Shown one piece after another: positions 18,157 to 28,082 of a stretch of DNA of 64,000 nucleotides. A model generated the notes under the pieces. It was not told the origin of the DNA and did no database searches. It was given only the letters and a program-made list of their open reading frames with translations. Location of the stretch: the NCBI GenBank assembly GCA_963788145.1, contig CAWBFQ010000003.1, forward strand, positions 62,001 through 126,000, read 5' to 3'. A program made the position numbers and the translations under genes. The stretch comes from UTCFX2 sp963788145 (GTDB taxonomy: Bacteria > Chloroflexota > Anaerolineae > Anaerolineales > UBA4823). Numbering within the stretch: the stretch's first letter is position 1; every line of letters begins with the position of its first letter.

Positions 18157-18195
18157 GACTCCCGCGGCTGGAAAACGATCTTGGCTGCGGGAGTC
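18157..18195. terminator. terminator hairpin between convergent genes
   Basis: GACTCCCGC (18157-18165) pairs perfectly with GCGGGAGTC (18187-18195) around a 21-base loop. It lies between the end of the plus-strand membrane gene and the end of the minus-strand META/PKD gene, with A/T-rich flanks on both sides, so it can serve both directions. Confidence 0.65.
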
Positions 18196-18235
18196 TCGTA
18201 AAAATTAGGGATTTTCTGATTGCTCAGAAATCCAC

Positions 18236-20738
18236 TCATGGAGGGCTGATCAGGTAGAAGACCAACGTACCTTCTGGATAGGTTAATGCAAGCATGTTCT
18301 CCTGGATGGATGCAGCCATGACCTTTTCCAGCGCTTCCAGAAAACGGGTCTCCTGGATCATCATATCTTGCTCACAGGAACGGCGACCGCCTCTGATTCG
18401 GTCGACGGACACGTTGAAACTCCCATCGCCGTTATCGGTAGCCGTATAGCTGCCACTGTAGGTATTACAGCCAGCGAATCCGACTATCTCGCCCTGCAAG
18501 AACTGCAGGGTGATCGCTGTTCCGGGTAACAGCGGCTGCCCGTTTATGGCGGAGAGAGTCCATACCGCTGTATCCAGGCGGGCGTCGATCGAGATGCGGG
18601 TCGTAGCATTGCTGCTTAATCCATTTTCATCCAAAATAAATACAGTCACTTCAAAATCGCCTGTGCGATTGTAGATGGTCGATACTCTCGGATCTGGCGA
18701 GGCAGGTCCATCCTGGCCGTTGCCAAAGCTCCAGCTATATTGGACAATCGCGCCGCTGCCAGGCCGAGAAGATGAAGCGTCAAACTCAACCGGTTCGCCC
18801 AGGTAGCCGCTGCGCGGACCGCTGATATTCGCCTGAGGTGGATTTAGTTCGGGCGGGGGTTCAGGAGTGGGCGCAGGTGATTTTGTCTGCGTCGGCAGGG
18901 TGGGCGGCGCAGCGGTCGCGGTTGGGGGGATCGGTTGAGCTGTCGCGGTTGGTAAAGCCAGGATATGGATAGGCTGAGTGATCGAAGCATCTTGACCACG
19001 CTGGTCGGACACAGTCAGGTTCACAGTGAATGTGCCTGGATTGCCGTAGATATGCTGGACGACAACGCCGCTGGCTCTGCCGCCGTCGCCGAAGTCCCAA
19101 GACCATGAGACCAGCGGAAATTGACCGGTCGAGGCAGATCCATCAAATACCACCACCTGTCCGGTTTGGGCTTGAGGGGCAGCCTGAATATTCGCCTGGG
19201 GTGGAGAGATTTCCTCCGGACGATTGATCGGTGAGAGCGAGAAATTCAAGAACCCGGCATCGCCAGCCACCTGCAAAGCGGTATCCGCAACAAAATAGCT
19301 GCGGGCAGAGCGCAGGATCGCTACCAGCGCGTCTTCCTGCTGCTGTAGTGGAGAGTTGGGGCATGTCCCGCGGCCGAGGTTAATGTTCGAGATACTGATC
19401 TGATTGAAGTTGGTTTGGTAGGATCCGCTCAGGTCTTTGCAACCGGTAAATCCAATCAGCGTGCCATCTGGATTGAACAGGATGAATGCCTCCCGCTCGC
19501 TGGCGCGACTGCGCGCATCGTTGAAAGCTACCAGGAACCAGTTGCGCCCAACAAGTAGCGGCCGCTGGTCATCTTGTGATTGGGTTGCAGTGGGGACCAG
19601 AACGGTCTCGGTGGGCGTCATCGATGGGGTGGAGGTGGATCGCCTCTGCCAGATCGCAGGAAGAAGCAGCGCCGAGATCAAACAAAGACATAATAGCAAG
19701 AGCGCTGCCAGCGCTGACGACCGCAGCCCAAACTGGCAGCACACCTTTGCCGACCCAGACGCCTTTCAGGACCTGATGTTGCTCGTCTGCGGCCTGCACT
19801 GTCACAGTATAGTCATAGCTCGTTTCATTACCCACCCAAACGCGCCGGGCAGGCTTTGCCTCGAAGTTTAGGCTGGCTTCTTCGTCGCTGGGTATGCTTA
19901 TCTGTTGTGGCTCTGGCGGCTCAAAAGCCAGGGAGTCTTCAGGGCTTTCCCAGGTCGTCTGGAATGTGGCCGGAACATTGGAAAGGTTATGAATGAGAAC
20001 TTGAGCTGGCAGATTCTGAGGCGGCTCTGCTGGTTTCAACAGGCTTCTAAATTGGAAAAACGCCGCCACGGTCAGAATACAGTCGATACTGACGCCTTGA
20101 TCAGGGGCTTGCAAGCTGTTTATTAGAATGCGGAACGGACGCCTGCCGGCGCGAGAGCCCGGGGCGCGTGGAGGTTGCACAACTATGAAAGCTCCCTGAA
20201 CTTCGCCCGGCTCCAGGCGCACATCCTGAACTGGCGTCGTCACCCAGTCTTCCGGCAGGTCTGCGGTAGCTAATCGGAAGGTGTCCACGCCCAGGCCCTG
20301 GTTGATCAGCACCACGGGGATCGCTAGTGGATCGCCCGGAACGACTGGATATTGTAAACCATCCAGCAGTATTCCCACTCGCCCCTTTACTTCGTAACCA
20401 GCCACTGTAAGTGTGATAGATGTCTGGACGATGCGGTCTGGAAGGAGGGTGCTGGCGACGCTCAGCCGCAGGTTATACCGACCGGCGTGGGCATCCGGGG
20501 GCGCAGGTGGTTGGATGGTCAGCGTGATTTGGCGTTCTTCGCCAGGCTGTAAAACCAAGACGGGTTGCTCGGTCGAGACCCACACCATCGGGATTCCTTC
20601 GATAGTGATTCGCACCTGGTCGGTCACTCCGCTCAGATTGGTCAGCATCAGAGGTATTTCAAGGATGCCGCCTGGGGCGATCGAATATTGGTCCGTTTGG
20701 GTTGTCAGCTTGATCTTTTCTTGATCAAAATCGTCCAT
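18236..20738 (-). CDS. membrane-anchored META/PKD surface protein with Ig-like repeats (frameshifted)
   Basis: Two overlapping frames join into one protein of about 830 residues. The N-terminal part has three or more Ig-like/CARDB-type beta domains (for example LMLTNLSGVTDQVRITIEG and LEPGEVQGAFIVVQPPRAPG). A single transmembrane helix spans the break (VLPVWAAVVSAGSALA then LLLLCLCLISALLLP), near 19690-19712. The rest reads META domain (WFLVAF, FTGCKDLSGSY), PKD domain (SWSWDFGDGG), Pro/Thr linker, second PKD (YSWSFGNGQDG), and a second META domain (WTLSAINGQPLLPGT, GFAGCNTYSGSY). Each META domain carries the family Gly-Cys-(N/K)-x-(Y/L)-SGSY motif. Probably exported; function unknown. Confidence 0.75.
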
Positions 20739-20907
20739 TCTTCCCTCTTCGTCTTTAATTCATCGATTGAGATTTACAAACACTCGCAAAAGCAATTTAA
20801 AAACCTATCAAATAGTATAAATGATATGGAAGGAGCAGTTGCCGTATCTTTACGAATACAGATGCCAACTACTCCTTCCTGGACCAAACATGCTCTTCAG
20901 TGAAGGA
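20739..20907. other. short intergenic region
   Basis: About 170 bp between two minus-strand genes. AT-rich near 20760-20830, which would suit the promoter of the downstream META/PKD gene. No clear hairpin or boxes. Confidence 0.35.
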
Positions 20908-23271
20908 TCAAGAAATTATGACGGTCAGTGAAGCCGTCCCGGTCTGACCATTGACATCCACCACGGTCAGGGTGACAACATAGCTCCCCGGCGCAGTAAA
21001 AGTATGCTGGATCGTTGCGCCTTCTCCAGTCTTGCCATCGCCGAAATCCCACTTGTAGCTGTTAATTCCGGCTTCGGAGATCGAGGCGCTGGCATCGAAG
21101 CTAATTTCCTGTCCCGAAACGCCTTCAACCGGAGCAGTGATCACAGCCGTTGGCGGTTTTGCAATTTGTTCTGTTTCTGCGGGCGGCTCTGCTGTTGGCT
21201 CAGCAGGCAATTCTGGGGTTACGGTGGCCGGAAGCTCAGGAGTGACCCCAGGAGGCGGCTCAACCGGGATGACCGGCGCGGGAGAATTGTAGTAAACGAG
21301 CATCCCATTTGGAGTGCCAATGACCAACTGGTTGGAAGCCATCGAGAAGCTGTTGGCTGATGCCAGCATTGCCAGGTATCTGGTCTCTTGCTCCATCACG
21401 CCCGCTGGTTCGGCGCATAACATTTTTGTCGTCGCTACTGGCCCAATCTGGAGAGCGCTCAGGATCGGAGCATTGTATGTATTACATCCAGATGCGCCGC
21501 TGATCACGCCGGTCGCGCCATCCGGGTTGATTGCAAACTCAGCTGTCACTTCGCTTCCCGGCGTCAGTACTTGATTTCCCATAGAGATCATCCACCAGCG
21601 TGTGCCATTTAGCGGCGTAAGCGGCCCACCGCTGGTCTGTGGCCCCAGTTCTGGCACGAATGCGGTGAAGCTTAACATTTGTCCGTCGCCATAAGGGATT
21701 TGCAGGTTGTTGCCCAGAATACGGAAACTGGTCGCATCATTCAACGCCAGGAAGAATACCAGTTCTTGCTCGGGCAAGCCTGGAGCGCAGCCGGGGTTGT
21801 CTGATCTCGCTGGTAAATTGATTTTGATTTCATTCAAGTTAGCAGTATAAACGGCGTTGAAATCGTTGCAGCCGGTGGTCCCAGCGATCAACCCGGATGG
21901 AACGCCCGGCTGGCGCATGAACTGAGCGATGAAATCAGCTCCTTCAACAGGCGCCTGGGGATTGTTCACTGCGCCTAGGGCTGTCAGCCGCCACATTGTG
22001 CCTTCCAGCGGGGCACGGTTGGCAACGTAGGTCAGGTTACCTGTTTCTGAGGTGATGATCAGGGTCTGGCCAAGCACTTGATAGGTTTGAGCGGTCTCTA
22101 ACAACTCCAGATAGGTTGCCTCAGCTTGCGCTACTGCCTCGGGACAAAGGATGCGAGTTGTCGCGAAGGGACCAATCGATAGGGCATCTTCTTCAACGGT
22201 ATAGCTGCCGCGATAATTATTACACATTGCCACACCGCCGAGAATGCCATTTTGTGGCTCGGTTCCGGGATCAAACAGGGCGGTTGTAGCAACCAGACCC
22301 AGATTGATTGGTTCTCCGTTCATCATTGCCAGGGTCCATAAAGTGTTCTCGAGGCTCAGGTTGCGGGAAGTGAACACCAGCACACCTTTGCCTGCTTCGT
22401 AGCTGATCTCCAAACGAGAGCCGATGATCTGGTAGGTTTCTGCAGCCATTAGGGCAGCAGTAAAAGCCGCCTCTTGTTCCATACCTTGCGAACAGGCCAT
22501 CAGAGTTGAAATGGGCTGTTTGATTTCGATTTTGCCATTTTCAGCGGTATAACCGGCGGAGAAGTTGTTACAACCGGATGACCCACTCACACGGCCATCC
22601 TCTGTGAAAAGCGCTGTAATGATGGTTCCACTCTCAACGCTGGTAGGATTTGCAGGATCTCCTGAAGAAAGCAGCACCCAAATGGTGTCCACCAAGGGCG
22701 TCTCCCCAGGCGTGTAAATCAGCTTCTGTTCGACGCTTGAACTTGATGCATAGTAGATCTCCAGCCGGCCCTCGGCTGTGATAGCAACACGCTGTGCGCC
22801 TTGCAGCGCAGCCAGCACGATCGCTTCCTGGTTCATTCCTCGCTCACAAGCCATCATCGTGCTGGCAATCGGACCATCCACTGTGAGTAAGTCGCCGTCT
22901 AGCTTATAGGAGGTGGAGAAATTGTTACAACCGCCGCTGCCGCTCAAGTTACCGTCTGCGCCAAACAAGGCGGTGACAACCGTACCTTCCTCAACCACGG
23001 TTGGATTGGTTGCATCGCCATAACCGACTAACATCCAGAGTTTATCCACCAACTGAGGTACCAGATCAATTGCTACAACTGCTTCCGTTGGCGGCTGGGT
23101 GGAAGCTGGCTCAGCGACGGTGGGTGCGGGCGGCTGGGTGGGGATAGCCGTGGGGATTTCGGTTGGGGTCGTGGCAGGTTGGCAGGCTGAAACCAGGATC
23201 ATGATGATGAGCAACACCCCGCTCCAGACCCTCAAACGTGAGAGGCTCAAGTATTGATTGGATCGTAACAT
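20908..23271 (-). CDS. lipoprotein with five tandem META domains and a PKD domain
   Basis: Exported lipoprotein of about 787 residues. The signal peptide ends in lipobox ILVSACQ, followed by a Pro/Thr/Glu linker. Five META (HslJ-like) domains follow, opening LWMLVGYGD, IWVLLSSGD, LWTLAMMNG, MWRLTALGA and RWWMISMGN. Each has a Gly-Cys-Asn (or Met-Cys-Asn) turn (GGCNNFSTSY, SGCNNFSAGY, AMCNNYRGSY, TGCNDFNAVY, SGCNTYNAP) and a second Cys after a TxMAC/TRILC-type strand. A Pro-rich linker and one PKD domain (YKWDFGDGK) end the protein. I chose the internal ATG at 23271 because AAAAGGAA lies eight bases upstream; an in-frame ATG at 23322 has none. Role on the cell surface is unknown. Confidence 0.85.
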   Translation of the reverse strand: MLRSNQYLSLSRLRVWSGVLLIIMILVSACQPATTPTEIPTAIPTQPPAPTVAEPASTQPPTEAVVAIDLVPQLVDKLWMLVGYGDATNPTVVEEGTVVTALFGADGNLSGSGGCNNFSTSYKLDGDLLTVDGPIASTMMACERGMNQEAIVLAALQGAQRVAITAEGRLEIYYASSSSVEQKLIYTPGETPLVDTIWVLLSSGDPANPTSVESGTIITALFTEDGRVSGSSGCNNFSAGYTAENGKIEIKQPISTLMACSQGMEQEAAFTAALMAAETYQIIGSRLEISYEAGKGVLVFTSRNLSLENTLWTLAMMNGEPINLGLVATTALFDPGTEPQNGILGGVAMCNNYRGSYTVEEDALSIGPFATTRILCPEAVAQAEATYLELLETAQTYQVLGQTLIITSETGNLTYVANRAPLEGTMWRLTALGAVNNPQAPVEGADFIAQFMRQPGVPSGLIAGTTGCNDFNAVYTANLNEIKINLPARSDNPGCAPGLPEQELVFFLALNDATSFRILGNNLQIPYGDGQMLSFTAFVPELGPQTSGGPLTPLNGTRWWMISMGNQVLTPGSEVTAEFAINPDGATGVISGASGCNTYNAPILSALQIGPVATTKMLCAEPAGVMEQETRYLAMLASANSFSMASNQLVIGTPNGMLVYYNSPAPVIPVEPPPGVTPELPATVTPELPAEPTAEPPAETEQIAKPPTAVITAPVEGVSGQEISFDASASISEAGINSYKWDFGDGKTGEGATIQHTFTAPGSYVVTLTVVDVNGQTGTASLTVIIS

Positions 23272-23367
23272 GGTACTATTCCTTTTCGTGGTAGAGTTGA
23301 TTTGTAGGTTAGTGATTCCCATCTATAACTTGGAATTATACCATCAATTATATCCAATATTGGAAAA

Positions 23368-24619
23368 TTACCGTTTCAGTTCGAAAGGATATACCTGCTT
23401 GAAATCTCGCCCGATGGCGACCAGGATTTGGGCGCTGGTCTGGTTGTAGATCATGGACCAGATCGTTCCCTCCTGCGAGACTCTTTCCAAGATTGCTAAA
23501 GCATCAAATGGTGTGACCACTCCTGAAGAAGAGGCTAAGGCCAGGTCGGCGGTTTTGTATCGCCAGCAGACCTCCTTAGCTTGTTCCAGCGGGGTTTCAG
23601 AGAAGAGGAAATTCGTCGAGATTTGCCATGATTTGCGGCTGCGAGTCAGGTGCAGCTTTCCGCCGATATATTCGGCTATAACCGAATCGCCTTCGGAGTT
23701 CGGAAATCAAGTAATGCACGGCTGGACCTTGGCCAAAATCGAGGTTATATTGACCCATCAATGTAATGGCTTCATCTACCGTGCCGGCATAATCCAACAG
23801 CAAACGGATGATTTCTAGCGAGTTCAGCGTGCCCTTTTCGGCATTAATGAATCCATCGGAATGCGCGACAGCCATCATCCCTATAGCCAGCCCGTGTTCA
23901 TTCATCCCGTCGAATGGCAGAAAAGGCGCTCGCAGTAAAGCTTCGCTGTTAGCGGCGGTCAGTAAATCAGTTTCGCGATCAATGCCCAGGTAGGATAGAT
24001 CTACCATGGAAGCCGAAGCATAGCCGTTCGGAGGATCGGTAAAGAGCAGCAGGATCGGGTGCAGATACCAGTCGAAATTGCGCGCCAGTAGGAATTCGTT
24101 TTGTGGGGTGCGGGCTGAGAAGACTGTGCATGCGAATGGCGCAGAAAAAACGTGCATGAACGACTGGTTGAGGACGGTAAAACCCAACTCATTTGCTATC
24201 ATAGCCTTCAATGGGAATGCCTGCGCCTGGAGGTTCTGCAGGTAGTTTTCAAAGCCATAATCACCCTCAAAATTAAGCGTATAGAATGGAAAGTCGTTGA
24301 TCTTTTTCAACGAGGAGAGTGTTTTCTGAATTTGTTCTGCAGATTGAGCGGATTGAAGACTTTGGGTTGTTGGGGAGGCCGGTGAAATAGGAGAAGTTGC
24401 TGGTTCATCACCGGGGGGGATAGGGGGCGTTTCGGTCTGTGTTGCAGTTGTGGATGGGAAAGCTGTCTGGTAGATAGGGTCCGGGTCCTGGCTGGATTCC
24501 TGGATCGTGTTCGGTCTACATCCGCTTGACAGTAAGGATAGAATGATCGGCAGATGGATCAATAAGATATATTTCTGCAGAATGAAGCAGAAACCAATGG
24601 ATTTCATCTTGCGTCTCAT
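23368..24619 (-). CDS. lipoprotein, choloylglycine hydrolase/penicillin acylase-like (frameshifted)
   Basis: Predicted Ntn-type linear-amide hydrolase (C45/C59-like). A lipoprotein signal ends LSLLSSGC, followed by a Pro/Thr linker. Then comes FACTVFSARTPQNEFLLARN with the putative nucleophile Cys, FDWYLHP, a DGMNEHGLAIGM segment and AVHYLISE. The frame breaks near 23700; the shifted frame continues GDSVIAEYIGGKLHLTRS and ends FELKR at TAA 23368, giving about 416 residues. Family substrates include bile salts, penicillin V and N-acyl lactones; here the substrate is unknown. In most relatives the Cys becomes N-terminal after processing; here a long leader precedes it. The ATG at 24619 is 14 bp after the upstream permease stop. 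Confidence 0.72.
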
Positions 24620-24632
24620 TGTTGAGGCTTGA

Positions 24633-25594
24633 TTACTGACGGAACCCCCGCTGACGGCCATAGATCGAGATAAGCAGGAGCAGGGTGGCGCCGAGTACCA
24701 TTTGGCGGACCGCGTCAATCATCTGCATGGTTGTGAGCAGGCTGCTGATTAGGATCAATACCAGCGCTCCGGCCATTGAGCCAAAGTAGCTACCTTTTCC
24801 GCCCGAAAGTAGTGTTCCTCCAACTGCAACCGCCGCAATCGAAGGAAAGAGGAATGGCGCGCCCAGGCTCAGGAAGACCACGCCGGTATTGCCGACTACC
24901 ATAAAGCCGCCAAAGGCAGCCAGCGCGCCAGCCAGGGCATAAGTTGCCAGGACCATACCCGTCACATTGACACCGGAGAGTTTGGAAGTTATCCTATTGA
25001 CACCAATTGCAAAAAGGTTTTTGCCAAAGGTGCTGCGTTCCAGGATCAGCCACATGATGATTGCAAAAAACACATAGATAATGATCGCTCCTGGAATGCC
25101 AAAGATCAAGGGGCGGCCGATCACCTTGGTCATAATAGGCGCCAGTCGGCCCTGGGCGTTTCCGTGGTTGGCGACGATTACCAGGCCGGTAATCACGCCA
25201 GACATACCCAGCGTCATCACGAAGGGGGAGATCTTTAAAAGGTGATCCCGATCCCATTGAGCAATCCGATGAACGCCCCCACAAATAAGACCGCGATCAA
25301 GGCAGGGATGACATGAGTGTCTTTACCCGATACGATTGTCCAGGTCAAAATGGCTGAAAGGGTGACCACCGAGCCAGCTGAAAGATCAATCCCCTCGCTC
25401 CCACTGATAATCACCAGGGTCTGTCCGGCTGCAATGATTCCAAGGAAGACCGACAGACGGATTATATTGACGGCTTGATTGCTGGCTGCCGCCATATCGG
25501 TTCCGAAGCTATTCGGGAGAAAGCCGCTGAGCACAAACAAAATCACGGCTAATAATACTGCCGCTATGGGTGGCGAGATAGTGAATTTCCTCAT
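24633..25594 (-). CDS. ribose-type ABC permease 2 (frameshifted)
   Basis: RbsC/AraH-type permease of about 320 residues. The first part (FTISPPIAAVLLAVILFV, then GSEGIDLSAGSVVTLSA, the conserved loop) ends with GLLNGIGITF. The second part starts FVMTLGMSGVITGLVIV and ends GRQRGFRQ. The join is at the T4 run near 25240, where one missing base restores LLNGIGIT-LLKISPFVMTLGM. The gene overlaps the upstream permease by four bases and precedes the acylase gene. With the neighbouring permease it would form the heterodimeric membrane channel. Confidence 0.85.
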
Positions 25595-26559
25595 GGCTTA
25601 TTTCTCCGAAATAGCGAGATCACACCTGGAGCAGCCAGGGCTGTGACGATGATCATCGCGTTGACAAAGGTCTGCCACCAGGTATCGATATTAGCGAACG
25701 AGATGATGTTCTTGATCACTCCCAAGGTAATAGCACCCATGATGGGACCCGCCACACCCCCTACTCCTCCGCTCATGGCTGTGCCGCCGATCACAACAGC
25801 AGTGATTGCCTGCAGGGTCATTGGGTCTCCAATCTGCGGGTTTCCAGATCCGGTCAGCAGAGTGATGCAAATGCCAGCCAGTGCAGCCATAAATCCGGAA
25901 ATCACGTAGGTGCTGAAGATCACTTGGTTAACCGGGACAGCCGTTTCATATGCAGCCTGAGCTTTGCCTCCGACTGCAAACAGGTAGCGACCGTAGCGGG
26001 TTTGGCGCACCAGTATCCAGAAAAAGACCAGGAGTGGAATGACATAAAATGCCCAATGCAATCCAAATGGATTGCTGGTGCGGTAGACTTCAGCGACTTC
26101 TTTCGGAATGCCACCGCCAGGTTGCGGCAGAATAAATAAAGCCAAACCGCCAAAGAAGAAACTGGTAGCGTAGGTTGTAATGATCGGTTGCAAGCGCAGA
26201 TAAGCGATGAAGAAGCCATTGATACTGCCTGCGATTATACCTACCAGCAATACAATCCCAAACCAGAGGAGCGTCTGCTCGACGGTACCTTCCAGACCCA
26301 CGCGGGTGGCTAACAACGCACTCACAATGGAGACGATGGCGCCTACCGAGATATCAATCCCGCCGGTGAGAATTACGATGGATTGGCCAGCGGTAAGCAA
26401 TACCAGGGGCAAAAAGACCCGCAGGTTATTATTGATGGTATTAGGTTCCAGAATGGATTTTTGGAAGTAAAAATTGACTAGCAACGCAAGAATAAAAATG
26501 ACTGCTGCTAGGAGATATGGATATCGAAGAGATAGGTGTTGAAAGCGGGTGAGTTTCAT
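25591..26559 (-). CDS. ribose-type ABC permease 1
   Basis: Intact 322-residue inner-membrane permease of the RbsC family. Helices include YPYLLAAVIFILALLVNFYF and the signature ILTGGIDISVGAIVSIVSA (conserved GGIDLSVG-type loop). AVVIGGTAMSGGVGGVAGPI near 240 matches the C-terminal conserved loop of the family. It overlaps the ATPase gene by four bases and the second permease by four bases, so all are translationally coupled. Unlike most ribose systems there are two different permeases, as in AI-2 or some simple-sugar importers. Confidence 0.9.
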   Translation of the reverse strand: MKLTRFQHLSLRYPYLLAAVIFILALLVNFYFQKSILEPNTINNNLRVFLPLVLLTAGQSIVILTGGIDISVGAIVSIVSALLATRVGLEGTVEQTLLWFGIVLLVGIIAGSINGFFIAYLRLQPIITTYATSFFFGGLALFILPQPGGGIPKEVAEVYRTSNPFGLHWAFYVIPLLVFFWILVRQTRYGRYLFAVGGKAQAAYETAVPVNQVIFSTYVISGFMAALAGICITLLTGSGNPQIGDPMTLQAITAVVIGGTAMSGGVGGVAGPIMGAITLGVIKNIISFANIDTWWQTFVNAMIIVTALAAPGVISLFRRNKP

Positions 26560-28073
26560 TCGATATTCCCCTCAGCAACGCCCATACTGGCGGCTACCAG
26601 GTTTGATTTTGTCAGTGTGGATCCTGCCAGCTCTGCCCGGATTTTACCTTCGAACATTACCAGGATTCGATCACACAAGCCGATCAGTTCTTCATCATCG
26701 CTGCTGTAGAATAGGATTGAGGCGCCTTCGCTGCATAACTGTTTGAGCAGGCGGTAAAATTCACCTTTGGTGCCTACATCGACGCCCTTGGTGGGGTCAT
26801 CTAACAGCAGGATTTTTGGTTTTCTATTCAGCCATTTTCCGATGATCACTTTTTGGGCGTTTCCACCGGATAGGCTATTGACCGGATCATCCAGATTATT
26901 CATGACCAGGTTCAGGCTGGAGGCCACCTGATTGCCATCTTCATAAGATCTGCGCATCTGCAGCGGAAACCTATAATTCATCCAGGAGGGCAGCATCAGG
27001 TTTTCCAGAATGGAGCGGATCGGTAATAATCCCTCTCTTGAACGGTCGCCTGGGACCAGAGCGATGCCATCCTTGATCGTGTGGCGAGGGTGAGAGAAAT
27101 TCACTTCTTTGTTTTCAATCACAATCCTGCCGTCATGAGGAATATCGCCAAACAGAGAGAGCAGTAAGTCGCGTTGACCCTGTCCTTTTAACCCTCCCAA
27201 TCCTAGTAATTCGCCTTCATGCAGAGTCAGATTGATGCCCCTTAACACTTTGGTTTGCAAGCTTTCAACAACCAGCCGGATAGGTTTCTCTTCCTCTGTT
27301 TTTTTTGGCACTTCGGATCGAGAAAAACCATAGGCAGACTCTTTGCCAACCATGCGATTGACCAACTCTTTTTCGCTGACCTCTTTAATCATCCCCGCAT
27401 CGACGGTTTTGCCATTCCGCAACACGGAGTATCGATCTGCGATCTGAAAGATCTCTTCCATCCGATGCGAGACGAAGATAATTGCTTTGCCTTGGGCCTT
27501 CCATTGCCGAACCAAATCGAACAGCCGCTGGACCTGGCGACTATCCAGGCTGGCAGTCGCTTCATCCAGGATAATCAGAGTGGGGTCGAAGCTGATCGCT
27601 TTCAGAATTTCCACAATCTGCATTTCGTCAGGAGGCAGAGATGCAACCGGAACATCCGAGCGCATAGCAGCCCGGTAGGTGCCTTCAAAGAGTTTTAAGA
27701 GATTTTCGGTGCGGGTTTTGATTTCTTTTGCATCAACGAATCCACCTATCCGAAGGGGTTCGCGAGCCAGCCAAATATTCTCAGCAACGGTCATCTGAGG
27801 AACAAGGCTGAGTTCTTGAAAAACAGTAGCAATTCCTAATCTTTTAGCTGCCTGCGGGGATGCGAAATGGATAGGTTTATTATCAAGGAGTAGTTGCCCT
27901 CCATCGAGGACAACTACCCCATTGATAACCTTGGTTAGCGTGCTCTTACCGCTTCCATTTGCCCCAATCAGCGCAACGACCTCGCCGGTGTGAACATCCA
28001 GATTCCCATCTGAGAGGGCGAGGACGCCCCCGTAACGCTTGACGATGTTTTGGGCAGAAAGCGATATGCTCAT
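26556..28073 (-). CDS. sugar ABC importer ATPase, RbsA/MglA type
   Basis: Double-NBD ATPase of 505 residues that energises the importer. NBD1: Walker A GANGSGKST (about 37-45), Q-loop TVFQELSLVPQM, an atypical signature region (ASLPPDEMQIVEIL), Walker B LIILDEATASLD. NBD2: a degenerate Walker A region (GLGGLKGQGQRDLL), clear signature LSGGNAQKVIIGKWL, Walker B ILLLDDPTKGVD. The pattern of one good and one degenerate site is normal for this family. It lies 9 bp after the binding-protein stop. Confidence 0.92.
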   Translation of the reverse strand: MSISLSAQNIVKRYGGVLALSDGNLDVHTGEVVALIGANGSGKSTLTKVINGVVVLDGGQLLLDNKPIHFASPQAAKRLGIATVFQELSLVPQMTVAENIWLAREPLRIGGFVDAKEIKTRTENLLKLFEGTYRAAMRSDVPVASLPPDEMQIVEILKAISFDPTLIILDEATASLDSRQVQRLFDLVRQWKAQGKAIIFVSHRMEEIFQIADRYSVLRNGKTVDAGMIKEVSEKELVNRMVGKESAYGFSRSEVPKKTEEEKPIRLVVESLQTKVLRGINLTLHEGELLGLGGLKGQGQRDLLLSLFGDIPHDGRIVIENKEVNFSHPRHTIKDGIALVPGDRSREGLLPIRSILENLMLPSWMNYRFPLQMRRSYEDGNQVASSLNLVMNNLDDPVNSLSGGNAQKVIIGKWLNRKPKILLLDDPTKGVDVGTKGEFYRLLKQLCSEGASILFYSSDDEELIGLCDRILVMFEGKIRAELAGSTLTKSNLVAASMGVAEGNIE

Positions 28074-28082
28074 ATTTTATTC

